From assembly GCA_944325355.1 (NCBI GenBank), contig CALUZS010000002.1:1-64000 (forward strand): a stretch of 64,000 nt of DNA, given 5' to 3'. Numbering within the stretch: the stretch's first letter is position 1; each line of letters starts with the position of its first letter. A program made the position numbers and the translations under genes. This DNA comes from an uncultured Parabacteroides sp. GTDB lineage: Bacteria; Bacteroidota; Bacteroidia; Bacteroidales; Tannerellaceae. Positions 1 to 7,403 of this stretch are shown one piece after another. The notes beneath the pieces were generated by a model. The model saw only the letters and a list, made by a program, of their open reading frames with translations, was not told the DNA's origin and did no database searches.

Positions 1-482
1 CCTCTTTTTGTTTCCCGTACATACAGTTCATAACGCAATAAGGCTCTTTTTACCACCCTGAAATTCTTTTTCCTTACTTCCGATAACGGATGCTTTTCCA
101 GAAAGCTGTCAAACAGCTCCCCGAAAGTCGGCTTGATGACAATCTCTTCCGGTGTGAAATACTTTTCAGGATGATAATATCTGTCTAAGGTCAGTTTCAG
201 CCATTCTTTATCAACGGATTCTTTTTCCGTATGAAAGGATTTTTCCACATAGGTTTTCAGCTTTCGTATTTCTTCATTTATACCAGTCCTTAAATCTTCG
301 TTGCAGACAGCTTTTGTTTTTACACACTCTGCTTTGTCATCCCACAGGTTGGGATTGATTGAAAGCTGGGTAGGAGCAACAGAATCAAGCTGTCTTCCAT
401 TTCTCAGACGGATATAAATAGTTGCGGTTGATTCAGTATCATACCGTTTTACAGCTTTTTTAATGATGAAAGTTACTTTCAT
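1..482 (-). CDS. Tyrosine recombinase (integrase), N-terminal part, cut by window edge
   Basis: Open frame of about 160 codons starting at an ATG at 482-480 and running off the left edge. It begins MKVTFIIKKAVKRYDTES and continues with TATIYIRLRNGRQ, the beta-strand arm-type DNA-binding domain found at the N-terminus of Bacteroidetes phage-type integrases. This is followed by LSINPNLWDD and, from about residue 110, a helical SAM-like core-binding domain (TFGELFDSFLEKHPLSEVRKKN). The catalytic R-H-R-Y domain would lie outside the window. The gene reads outward (leftward), so the element it mobilises lies to the left and its attachment site should be in the non-coding stretch just right of the start codon. 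Family is known; the placement of the att site is inferred. Confidence 0.85.
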   Translation of the reverse strand, partial: MKVTFIIKKAVKRYDTESTATIYIRLRNGRQLDSVAPTQLSINPNLWDDKAECVKTKAVCNEDLRTGINEEIRKLKTYVEKSFHTEKESVDKEWLKLTLDRYYHPEKYFTPEEIVIKPTFGELFDSFLEKHPLSEVRKKNFRVVKRALLRYELYVRETKR

Positions 483-523
483 AGGCTTACAGGTTAAATA
501 TCTATCTGGATGCAAATATAGAT

Positions 524-545
524 ATTTTCCCCACATTTTCCCCAC
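524..545. repeat. Two perfect tandem 11-bp repeats upstream of the integrase (arm-site candidates, cluster 1)
   Basis: ATTTTCCCCAC occurs at 524-534 and again at 535-545 with no spacer. A related pair is found at 647-668. They lie 42 bp upstream of the integrase start, where lambda-type integrases commonly bind arm sites in direct repeat. Confidence 0.7.
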
Positions 546-646
546 ATCTGCTAAATAATTTGCAATAGGATTAATTCGGATTAAAATTTAATATGATTGT
601 AAATAGTTGATATATAGTTATATTACTGTGCTTTTCTGCATTTTTC

Positions 647-668
647 TTTTTACCCACATTTTCCCCAC
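647..668. repeat. Tandem 11-bp repeats, cluster 2 (one diverged, one perfect)
   Basis: TTTTTACCCAC at 647-657 (two mismatches to ATTTTCCCCAC) is followed directly by a perfect ATTTTCCCCAC at 658-668. Same orientation as cluster 1, offset 123 bp from it. Confidence 0.65.
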
Positions 669-699
669 TTTAATTGTTTCAAATGCGGGTCTGGGTACA

Positions 700-741
700 G
701 GAAAATTCTTGATAATAATTGATTATTATCAAGAATTTTCC
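700..741. repeat. 42-bp perfect palindrome (20-bp arms, 2-bp centre)
   Basis: GGAAAATTCTTGATAATAAT at 700-719 is matched exactly by its reverse complement at 722-741, separated only by TG. Five T residues follow on the plus strand. It may be a terminator, or a core or accessory site of the neighbouring integrase; a two-base loop is too tight for a classical terminator hairpin, although loop-proximal AT pairs could open. Confidence 0.75.
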
Positions 742-868
742 TTTTTATCGGGCGTACTAAAAGTGTACTGATAACACACCTCTCCCAGCAAAGAGAGATT
801 TAGTCCGTCCTTTTGTATATACATCTAAACCAACTTAAACCTGTTCCCATTGGCAGCAAAGTACTACT

Positions 869-973
869 TAATTTGGCGGACGGCATCCGCTGCATGTTTA
901 CTGCGAATTTGGCGGTCAATAACCGCCGAATTGGGTTTGTGAATTCGACAGACAGCGTGTGCCGAATTTGCGA
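869..973. repeat. Cluster of three short hairpins sharing GAATT and GGCGG blocks
   Basis: The clearest hairpin is AATTTGGCGGT at 906-916 facing ACCGCCGAATT at 922-932 (one wobble pair, 5-nt loop). On its left is a copy of AATTTGGCGG next to a small GCGGA/TCCGC stem (about 870-891), and on its right is GAATTCG facing a CGAATTT block (about 941-969). No convincing reading frame crosses this stretch; the 113-codon frame over it has no protein-like character. The role is unknown. Confidence 0.45.
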
Positions 974-1031
974 TGTTATATAAGCATCTGGCCTGATACC
1001 GAACTCATACATCGGGTGATATTTTTCAAAT

Positions 1032-1305
1032 TCAGTCAAACATAGGATATCTTTTTTCATACTTGATACCATTAAGCTGGTTAATTCTCCATTCTTTTGA
1101 GAAATCTTCCAAACGTACTCCTCTATAAGGATATTTATCACCCGACAATTTACACCTGCGCTTTATCTCATTAACAAACGAATCCGTGTACATTTCTTCT
1201 ACTAAATAATATCCCACCTTATCCTTTTCTAACGGTTGAAGAAAAACATAGGCATCAAAATTCTCCTTAAAAGTGCCATCAAGAGGAATATCTTGATACT
1301 TAGTT
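1032..1305 (-). pseudogene. C-terminal remnant of an unrecognised gene
   Basis: A frame opens directly after an in-frame stop near 1308 with no start codon and reads KYQDIPLDGTFKENF, then AYVFLQPLEKDKVGYYLVEE, then a charged tail ending KYEKRYPMFD before a stop at 1032. The composition is that of a real soluble protein, but nothing upstream completes it. I therefore read it as the 3' end of a gene cut by the integration or deletion event at this end of the element. The internal ATG at 1217 gives only 61 residues. I do not recognise the family. Confidence 0.45.
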
Positions 1306-1316
1306 TCCCGTTAGTC

Positions 1317-1369
1317 GAAAGAGCCAAAAGGTGGAGAATAATCACGATTATATCATTGGCTCTCTTTCC
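1317..1369 (-). terminator. Hairpin downstream of the TonB-C gene
   Basis: GAAAGAGCCAA at 1317-1327 pairs with TTGGCTCTCTTTC at 1356-1369 (one bulge). The T-rich arm is the one that terminates leftward transcription of the gene ending at 1383. Confidence 0.45.
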
Positions 1370-1382
1370 ATAGCGGCGTGTT

Positions 1383-2250
1383 TTACTTCTTCTTAAAGAA
1401 TATTGGTATCGCCCAAACAGACTCCCGATATTCGCCTTTACCGCGATAACTTATGGCAGGTGTCCAACGAGACATGCTTTTAATGATTTCAATAACTTGT
1501 TTATTCCAATCCTCTACACCACTGCTCCGCATGGTTTTCACTTCCTGTACCTCTCCATACGAGTTTATACGTATCATATAGATTTCCCTCGATTGTTGCT
1601 TGTCACCCAACAGCGAAGGGTCATACACCAACCGCCCGGTTATGTAATCTTGGGCAGCACTTAGTTTTCCGTCTTGAAAATAAGATGTAGCTTCCCATTC
1701 CACGAAACTCTGCCTTGCTACTTCTTCCACTATGCTATCTGCCTTCACCCTGTCCCTATAATGTTGGGGCAAAAAAGGAACGTACACAGCATACAAACAC
1801 TCCATGCGTTTACCGCTTTCATCCCTGCACGGCAGGCAATGCGGAAGTTCCTCCACTAACCGGATTACTGCACGGGAAAAATCCTCTTGTGTGGTCGCCA
1901 ATAAGCTAATGTCGCGTGGTAAACCGAGAGTATCAACAGTAAACATCACGACCGAATACCCTGCTTTGTTCCTTTCCAACAAGTGTTTGGGATATTCCAT
2001 TTGGGAAACAAAATATTTTTCCAAATCCCAATTCCAAACTGCCCATCGCGGAAGTTCAACCTTTTCCTCATCCTTAAACGGCTTTCCCGACAAGTTTAAT
2101 GCTCCCAAATTCCAAATAACTCCTTTACGCCAAATGCTATCCAACCGATTTTCATTATCCCGCTGTTCCCCCTACACTAACTTCCCGGGCAAAACACACA
2201 TCCGCCATCACAAAAGAAAACAGACACCATATGAACAGGAACTTCCTCAT
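1383..2250 (-). pseudogene. Exported TonB-C-domain protein, frameshifted after the signal peptide
   Basis: The long frame (1383-2144) has no ATG and starts at TTG. A second frame starts at an ATG at 2250 and encodes a complete Sec leader, MRKFLFIWCLFSFVMADVCF-A, then runs into a stop. Removing one G from the five-G run at 2168-2172 (C on the plus strand) joins the two frames into one protein of 288 residues. The mature part carries a TonB C-terminal-like fold at its end: SREIYMIRINSYGEVQEV, then a conserved tryptophan in SRWTPAISYRGKGE. A weaker copy lies in the first half (YSVVMFTVDTLGLPRDI). There is no TonB membrane anchor or proline-rich stalk, so it is a periplasmic relative, not a classical TonB. 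The frameshift may be a real mutation, slippage, or a sequencing error. Confidence 0.7.
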
Positions 2251-2449
2251 CTTCCAACAATATTAATGATACCAAAGATAGCAAACGATGAGTGCAATGG
2301 TAACAAACTTGTCTAATTATCATTACCAAACCGCAGTCTATCATCTACAAAGATATGGAAACTCTCGGTAGAGACTTTGTCCCGACGTTTTTACTCCGGC
2401 TACTTCAAAAGAAAAAGGACAACGCCAAAGACTCCTTAAAACAACAAAA

Positions 2450-2492
2450 GAGACAGATTGCAAGGCTTCGTCCAAAAGCCAAGGTCTGTCTC
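2450..2492 (-). terminator. Rho-independent terminator of the alcohol dehydrogenase gene
   Basis: GAGACAGA at 2450-2457 pairs with TCTGTCTC at 2485-2492, with an inner GGCTT/AAGCC stem. Read leftward it is followed by TTTTGTTGTTTT. It lies 26 bp past the stop codon at 2518. Confidence 0.7.
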
Positions 2493-2517
2493 CTCGTCAA
2501 CTTAAATATAACGTGAA

Positions 2518-3672
2518 TTACATACATTCCTTCAAGACCTCAAACAGCTCATCGCGCGTAAACTGTTTGCAACAACCGGGCATAAGCAGGCACGTGTCGG
2601 CAGCAGCACGGAGGATGCTCTCGTCCGTAATACCCAGTTCGTGCCAACGGGTAGGCAGACCCACTTCACGGATAAAATCCTCAAGCGCAGCGATGCCGAA
2701 GGCAGCACTCTCCTCCGTCGTGCTTCCTTTCACGCCCCACACCTGTTCTGCCATACGCGCCAACTTCTCTTTGCCTTCATTGAGCAGGTGGCGATATAAC
2801 ACCGGATGTATCACAGCCAACGCCCGTCCGTGATTACAATCGGTATAGGCACCGACTGCATGCTCCAACATGTGGCATTGGAAATCGGTCTGCTTGCCAA
2901 GCTTCAACAAGCCGTTTTCCGCCAAAGCCGAATCCCACATCAATTCACCACGGGCAAAATCATTGTCAGGATCAGCTATCAGGGCACGGAGATTCTGTAT
3001 CACGTTCCGCATTACCGACTCGTTCAATTCATCGGATAGATTGTTTATCTGCGGCTTGCCCATATAGGTCTCCATGCAGTGGCTCAACGTATCGAAAGCA
3101 CCGCTTATCACCTGAGCCATAGGCAACGATCGCGTAAGGTCGCTATCCAATACGGCAAAGTTATGATAAGCACCTACAAGAGGTTGCTTCAACTGTTCCC
3201 CCGTATGGGTGATAACGGCACCATTGTTCTGTTCGGCACCCGTACCCGATGCAGTGACTACGGCGCCCATCGGGACGAACCGCGTGGGAAATTCATGTTT
3301 CACATACTGCATCTCCCAAATATCCTCATCCAACAGAGCCTGTGCCGATACGATTTTACAGCAGTCGATTACCGACCCGCCTCCTACGGCAAGGATGAAA
3401 TCGATGCCCGATTCACGAACCAAACGAGCACCTTCCTGCACTTTCTCGTAAGTAGGGTTTGACATAATACCGCCAAAATCCACCACATTCTTTCCTGATT
3501 CCAGCAACCAGCCTTTCACTTTGTCGTATAAGCCCGTATGTTTCAACGAACCGCACCCGTATGCCAGCAGAACATTCTGCCCCACAAGACTCAATTCCTT
3601 TTTAATTGCGCTTTCAGCGCACCCTTTGCCGAAATATTGGCGAACAGGGTATTGGTAAGTAAAATTATCCAT
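2518..3672 (-). CDS. Iron-containing alcohol dehydrogenase, YqhD/butanol dehydrogenase type
   Basis: 384 residues, the full length for this family. It catalyses NAD(P)H-dependent reduction of aldehydes to alcohols in the cytosol. Visible marks are the dinucleotide-binding GGGS at 97-100 (LAVGGGSVIDCCK) and metal ligands Asp194 (GAFDTLSH), His198, His267 (HMLEH) and His281 (CNHGRALAV). These are the positions used by E. coli YqhD, so it is closer to that aldehyde-detoxifying reductase than to fermentative AdhE or FucO types. The start is fixed by a promoter: the -7 box TAACTTTG (3706-3699) predicts a leader of about 20 nt. The gene stands alone between its terminator and the conserved 42-bp operator element, so it is probably a single-gene unit of the AraC regulon seen across this island. 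Confidence 0.93.
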   Translation of the reverse strand: MDNFTYQYPVRQYFGKGCAESAIKKELSLVGQNVLLAYGCGSLKHTGLYDKVKGWLLESGKNVVDFGGIMSNPTYEKVQEGARLVRESGIDFILAVGGGSVIDCCKIVSAQALLDEDIWEMQYVKHEFPTRFVPMGAVVTASGTGAEQNNGAVITHTGEQLKQPLVGAYHNFAVLDSDLTRSLPMAQVISGAFDTLSHCMETYMGKPQINNLSDELNESVMRNVIQNLRALIADPDNDFARGELMWDSALAENGLLKLGKQTDFQCHMLEHAVGAYTDCNHGRALAVIHPVLYRHLLNEGKEKLARMAEQVWGVKGSTTEESAAFGIAALEDFIREVGLPTRWHELGITDESILRAAADTCLLMPGCCKQFTRDELFEVLKECM

Positions 3673-3698
3673 TTGTCTTTTGTTTAAATCTTTGAAAG

Positions 3699-3766
3699 CA
3701 AAGTTATCCTGATAACCGTACTCCGTCTATACACAAATTACTGATTGACATACCAATTTTAACGTA
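3699..3766 (-). promoter_or_regulatory. Regulon promoter, copy A (in front of the YqhD-like gene)
   Basis: Plus-strand reading: the -7 box appears as CAAAGTTA at 3699-3706, followed by exactly 18 bp, then the element at 3725-3766 with half-sites TACACAAATTACTGA and TACCAATTTTAACG. Same layout as copies B to F. Confidence 0.85.
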
Positions 3767-3797
3767 ACATCCCCGAAACGTTCCGTTCCGAGGATGT
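3767..3797 (-). terminator. Possible terminator of the cupin/flavodoxin operon
   Basis: ACATCC at 3767-3772 can pair with GGATGT at 3792-3797, with additional CCG/CGG pairing inside. It has no good T-run and abuts operator copy A, so a regulatory role is equally possible. The rest of 3800-3939 is AT-rich and shows no gene. Confidence 0.3.
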
Positions 3798-3939
3798 CTA
3801 CTTCTGATTTACTGAAAAAAATAATGAAGCTAATTGACAAATTTATACTTAATGTTTCCCATGCTCTCTTCAATGTTTATTTAAGCCATTCCGGCTCTTT
3901 TTCTTAGCCTGTAAAAAGAATCTCCGTATATAATATTCC

Positions 3940-4476
3940 TCATTTTAGGAGTTGAATCTCTTTCAGCCACTCGGTAATGCCTTTCGTATCACGGCTTACA
4001 GCGCCGAATCCTTTCAAGTGTTTGGCTTCAGGTGTCAATTCCACAATTTTGGCTAAGGTTTCGTCTCGATAAGTTTCAGCGTAAGTACAGAAAGGGATGA
4101 CAGTTTTGCCTTTGAAATCATAACTCTCGGCAAACGTATTGATAATCATGGGAGCCGTCCACCACCATACCGGACAGCCGATAAAAACGGTATCGTAGCT
4201 ATCCCAATTCTCCACCCTATTTTTAATGGCAGGACGCGCATTGGCTTCTTTCTCTGCCTTTGCCACCTCTGTACAGGGTGTGTATTCCTTAGGATAAGGC
4301 TTTACGGGTTCAATCCGGAAAAGTTCGGCACCCGTCTGCTTGGCGATATACTCAGCCACATGTTGCGTATTACCGCTGTAACTGAAATAAGCGACAAGCA
4401 CTTTGCTGTTTTGAGCATACACGTTTATACCTCCCAAAATCAAACTAATAATAGATACAATGATTTTTGTTTTCAT
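3940..4476 (-). CDS. Exported flavodoxin
   Basis: 178 residues when started at MKTKIIVSIISL (ATG at 4476); longer upstream frames have no protein character. A Sec signal peptide ends at VYA-QN. The mature part is a flavodoxin: the FMN phosphate loop VAYFSYSGNTQHVAEYIAK, the second FMN loop GCPVWWWTAPMIINTF, and a C-terminal helix ITEWLKEIQ. It carries electrons on FMN; export to the periplasm is unusual for a flavodoxin, although signal-peptide versions are common in Bacteroidetes. It lies about 160 bp downstream of the decarboxylase-cupin gene, without its own operator element, so it is probably co-transcribed with it. Confidence 0.88.
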   Translation of the reverse strand: MKTKIIVSIISLILGGINVYAQNSKVLVAYFSYSGNTQHVAEYIAKQTGAELFRIEPVKPYPKEYTPCTEVAKAEKEANARPAIKNRVENWDSYDTVFIGCPVWWWTAPMIINTFAESYDFKGKTVIPFCTYAETYRDETLAKIVELTPEAKHLKGFGAVSRDTKGITEWLKEIQLLK

Positions 4477-4634
4477 TTGTCTGATATCTTTTTTTAAATT
4501 ACTATTGTCTAATGAACCTGTCTCATGCGGACGCGTTCCCATACCAGCCGCGTCCCGTCCCTTCATGCAATTTTTCAAGGAAGACGTAACGCTGCTCACG
4601 GCGCGATATGGCGTCTTTACCCAACAATTTTGGA

Positions 4635-5678
4635 TTACTCGCCTTTGTAACTGTTGTATTCCTCATCCGTTACCGGTGAGAGCCAAGTCACACCCCCTTT
4701 ATCCAGCTGTGTACCGATAGCCATGTGGGTAAACTCGCTGTCGGGTGCCGCACCATGCCAATGTACTACATCGGGAGCAATCTTTACCACGTCACCGGGC
4801 AATAGCAATTGGATAGGTTTCCCTTTCTCCTGATAATAACCTTTACCAGACGTACAAAGCAAAATCTGTCCGCCCTTATGGCTATGCCAGCTGTTACGGC
4901 AACCGGGAGCGAAAGTCACGTTCGACACCGCACAACCGAATCCGTCCTCCGGAGCAACATAACCTTGCAACCATGCCTTACCTGTGAAATTAGGATTGTC
5001 AGGCATTAGCGTACCGCGTTCAAAAGGGTCTTTTCCATTGGCACTGCTTGCCAATTCAAGCATCTGTGCAAGCTGTTCATCCGAAATGCCTTGATAGCGG
5101 CAAATATTCATGTGGGATTGCAGCATCGGCTCTACGCCGCCCATTGCAGCAAGAATAGAGACCGTGGCAAGCTCACGTTCAGCCCATGTCAACACATCGC
5201 GCTCGAATATGTCACAAAAAAGATGTTCTTTCAGGAATTGTTCTATAATGGGAGCAAACTTTGCGTATCCGGTTTTAGGTGCATCTACCGGCGCTCCGCT
5301 CAACTCGGAAAGCAGTTCAGCCCCACGGGTATATTTGTCTCGTGTATCGGGAACAGGTGCCGCTTCCCGCCCTATCGTATCGCTAACACCTTGTTCCTTA
5401 CGTTCGTCCAATACGGTAATGAACGTCTGCAACGCCTGCAGGCTGCGAGGAAATCCGCAATATGCATAAGCATGCACCATTACCTCCTTGATTTCGTTCA
5501 CCGTCAGTCCGTCATCCAAGCCTTGTGAAATGGCAGTCCCCAAATTCACTAAATCGCCCCGTCCCGTGTTGGCAGCGATGGAAACAATACGCTGTTGCCG
5601 CACACTCAGCGTATCGGCCTGCGCCTGGGTGAATGAAAAGAACAGGAGACATGCCAGAGATAGAATTGTTGTTCTCAT
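4635..5678 (-). CDS. Exported carboxymuconolactone decarboxylase (two domains) fused to a cupin
   Basis: 347 residues. Signal peptide MRTTILSLACLLFFSFTQAQA. First CMD domain at about 25-95 (RQQRIVSIAANTGRGDLVNL and MVHAYAYCGFPRSLQAL), second CMD domain at about 130-225 (the AERELATVSILAAMGG core; its SHMNICRYQGIS segment lacks a CxxC pair). A cupin barrel follows at about 255-335 with metal ligands in CRNSWHSHKGGQILL, GDVVKIAPDVVHWHGA. The family includes gamma-carboxymuconolactone decarboxylases and AhpD-like peroxidase partners; the actual substrate is unknown. Promoter copy B gives a leader of about 23 nt and supports this start. Exported, like the flavodoxin after it. Confidence 0.88.
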   Translation of the reverse strand: MRTTILSLACLLFFSFTQAQADTLSVRQQRIVSIAANTGRGDLVNLGTAISQGLDDGLTVNEIKEVMVHAYAYCGFPRSLQALQTFITVLDERKEQGVSDTIGREAAPVPDTRDKYTRGAELLSELSGAPVDAPKTGYAKFAPIIEQFLKEHLFCDIFERDVLTWAERELATVSILAAMGGVEPMLQSHMNICRYQGISDEQLAQMLELASSANGKDPFERGTLMPDNPNFTGKAWLQGYVAPEDGFGCAVSNVTFAPGCRNSWHSHKGGQILLCTSGKGYYQEKGKPIQLLLPGDVVKIAPDVVHWHGAAPDSEFTHMAIGTQLDKGGVTWLSPVTDEEYNSYKGE

Positions 5679-5707
5679 AAACCAATCTGTTTTAATTTAT
5701 TCTGAGT

Positions 5708-5775
5708 CAAAATTACAACGTGCTTTTCTTTCCGTCCATACACAGATTACAGATAGAAACACCAATTTCAACGAA
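5708..5775 (-). promoter_or_regulatory. Regulon promoter, copy B
   Basis: -7 box as CAAAATTA at 5708-5715, 18 bp, then the element at 5734-5775 (GTCCATACACAGATTACAGA, later ACCAATTTCAACGAA). It drives the CMD-cupin and flavodoxin genes. Confidence 0.85.
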
Positions 5776-5794
5776 AAGGATGAAAGGATCTCAA

Positions 5795-5833
5795 TAAAAA
5801 AGCATCTCCGAGACTCCCGCCCCAAAGATGCTT
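5795..5833 (-). terminator. Rho-independent terminator of an aldo/keto reductase gene
   Basis: AAGCATCT at 5800-5807 pairs with AGATGCTT at 5826-5833; read leftward it ends in six T residues. It closes the unit that starts at 6951. The same AAGCATC(C/T) stem is reused in the terminator at 7341. Confidence 0.85.
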
Positions 5834-5863
5834 GCGTTTAGTTATTGTGATTAAAAAAGAGGA

Positions 5864-5945
5864 TCAATCCAAGCCTTTCTCTTTCAGCCATACGGAAAGC
5901 ATGTCGGCAAGTTGCACATTGTTCCGTTCAGCAAAGAGGATCCAT
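5864..5945 (-). pseudogene. Short coding remnant after the aldo/keto reductase
   Basis: Just past the stop at 5950, another frame reads KWILFAERNNVQLADML, then SVWLKEKGLD and a stop. It looks like the amphipathic C-terminal helix of a lost protein, with no start of its own other than an internal ATG. It is too short to assign. Confidence 0.3.
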
Positions 5946-5949
5946 TTTC

Positions 5950-6951
5950 TTATCTTTCTACTTTTGTTCCGCCAAACACATCCGACATTGATATAGCATC
6001 CAATGTACGGTCTATCTGACTTACTTCTTCACTCATCAATACAATCTCGGCAGCACCGGCATTCTCCTGCAAACGCTCTACCTTTCGAGTACCCGGAATA
6101 GGCACTATCCAAGGTTTCTTACAAAGCATCCATGCGAGGGATACCTGGGCTGGCGTTGCATTCTTCTCTTCTGCCATCCGACGGAGAAGCTTCATCAGCG
6201 CGTGGTTCTTATCATAGCTCTCGGAACGGAATTGCGGCATTGACGCACGGTAATCCGTCCCCGCATCAAAATGGGAAGAAACCGTATACCGGTCGGATAA
6301 CAATCCGTTGGCAAGCGGGGAGAAAGCAACGAAACCGATGCCTAACTCCTCTAAAACGGGAAACAATGTTTCATGCCAGCGTGCCATCATCGAATACCGA
6401 TTCTGTATTGCCGTTAACGGACAAACCGCATCTGCCCGACGTATATCCTCCACTGGAGCTTCCGATAATCCCCAATAAAGAACCTTGCCCTCCTTTATCA
6501 GATCCTGCACCACACCAGCCACCTCTTCTATCGGAACATTCGGATCCGGGCGATGCTGGTAATAAATGTCTATATGGTCGGTTTGTAAACGGGATAGCGA
6601 ACCTTCCACTGAACGGCGAATGCTGTCACGGCTCGAATCCGGTATTAACGGATATGGAACACGACCGCTTTCCATATCAAACCGCATCCCGAACTTAGTA
6701 GATAAGACTATTTTTTTTCGAAAAGGTTTAAGAAGCTCACCCAATAATTCTTCATTATGATACGGACAATCTGCTGTTCCATACACTTCGGCTGTGTCGA
6801 AGAAAGTATACCCCAAGTCAATTGCCTTTGCCAACAACTCTGCCGCTTCCCGTTTGCCTATGGGTGCGCCATAAGCATGGCTCATCCCCATACAGCCCAT
6901 CCCGATGGCAGACACAACAGGACCTCTTTTCCCTAATTTCCTATATTTCAT
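5950..6951 (-). CDS. Aldo/keto reductase, cytosolic (YakC/AKR13-like)
   Basis: 333 residues from the ATG at 6951; a TTG 12 bp upstream is possible but unnecessary. It is an NADPH-dependent carbonyl reductase of the (beta/alpha)8 type. The catalytic tetrad is visible: Asp52 and Tyr57 in FFDTAEVYG, Lys86 in VLSTKFG, His133 in YYQHRPDPN. The cofactor end carries VPIPGTRKVERLQEN. It belongs to a different AKR subfamily from the three DkgA-like reductases further right. Its predicted transcript starts near 7138, leaving an unusually long leader of about 190 nt that contains a decayed reading frame. Terminator at 5795. Confidence 0.92.
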   Translation of the reverse strand: MKYRKLGKRGPVVSAIGMGCMGMSHAYGAPIGKREAAELLAKAIDLGYTFFDTAEVYGTADCPYHNEELLGELLKPFRKKIVLSTKFGMRFDMESGRVPYPLIPDSSRDSIRRSVEGSLSRLQTDHIDIYYQHRPDPNVPIEEVAGVVQDLIKEGKVLYWGLSEAPVEDIRRADAVCPLTAIQNRYSMMARWHETLFPVLEELGIGFVAFSPLANGLLSDRYTVSSHFDAGTDYRASMPQFRSESYDKNHALMKLLRRMAEEKNATPAQVSLAWMLCKKPWIVPIPGTRKVERLQENAGAAEIVLMSEEVSQIDRTLDAISMSDVFGGTKVER

Positions 6952-6959
6952 ATTCCTAT

Positions 6960-7115
6960 TCAATGATTTATGTTATCTAAAGCTTTATCTTGCCGTCCTT
7001 TGACCCATAACTGATATGAATTTACAATATTCTGCCAGACGATATAGCAACTGGGTGCCACAGATATGACAGGCGAAAGATAGGTGTAAAGAAACGGATT
7101 ATTTTTTCTTTCATT
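6960..7115 (-). pseudogene. Decayed reading frame inside the leader of the aldo/keto reductase transcript
   Basis: A 52-codon frame without a usable start lies between two stops. It reads NNPFLYTYLSPVISVA, then IVWQNIVNSYQLWVKG, then RQDKALDNINH and a stop. The hydrophobic run followed by a charged tail resembles the C-terminus of a membrane protein. It lies exactly where the first gene of this operator-controlled unit would be expected. Confidence 0.35.
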
Positions 7116-7144
7116 TCAAATATCTCTAATTCTTCTATCACCTA

Positions 7145-7212
7145 CAAAATTACAGCAACCACAAACGTCCATCCATACACAGATTACTGATTGAAGTACC
7201 AATTTCAACGAA
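7145..7212 (-). promoter_or_regulatory. Regulon promoter, copy C
   Basis: -7 box as CAAAATTA at 7145-7152, 18 bp, then the element at 7171-7212 (CCATACACAGATTACTGA, later TACCAATTTCAACGAA). It drives the reductase at 5950-6951. The 130 bp from 7213 to the next terminator show nothing recognisable. Confidence 0.83.
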
Positions 7213-7340
7213 GAATCTCCGGGCTATTTTCCTCAATTTCCCGGACAGACTTTTTCAAACCTCCGGGCACTCCTCAGCGTGTTTATATACGCATCCTGAC
7301 AGAAAAGAAATAAATTATCTCAAAATAATTCCTTTACAAT

Positions 7341-7379
7341 AAAAAAGCATCCTTGGGACGGCAGGTCCGAAGGATGCTT
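7341..7379 (-). terminator. Rho-independent terminator of the two-reductase unit
   Basis: AAGCATCCTT at 7346-7355 pairs with AAGGATGCTT at 7370-7379, extended by GGAC/GTCC; leftward it ends in a T-run. It lies 25 bp past the stop at 7404. Confidence 0.85.
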
Positions 7380-7403
7380 CTCTTGCTAACAACTGTCATA
7401 TTT

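Noticed and set aside
800..1141. 113-codon minus-strand frame
   Set aside because: It crosses three hairpins, overlaps the more protein-like remnant in another frame, and has no family features.
2355..2516. Plus-strand frame of 53 codons, very basic
   Set aside because: It spans the terminator hairpin of the alcohol dehydrogenase gene; composition follows from the A-rich strand.
4477..4599. 41-residue extension of the flavodoxin
   Set aside because: It precedes a complete signal peptide and has no protein-like pattern; the ATG at 4476 is the natural start.
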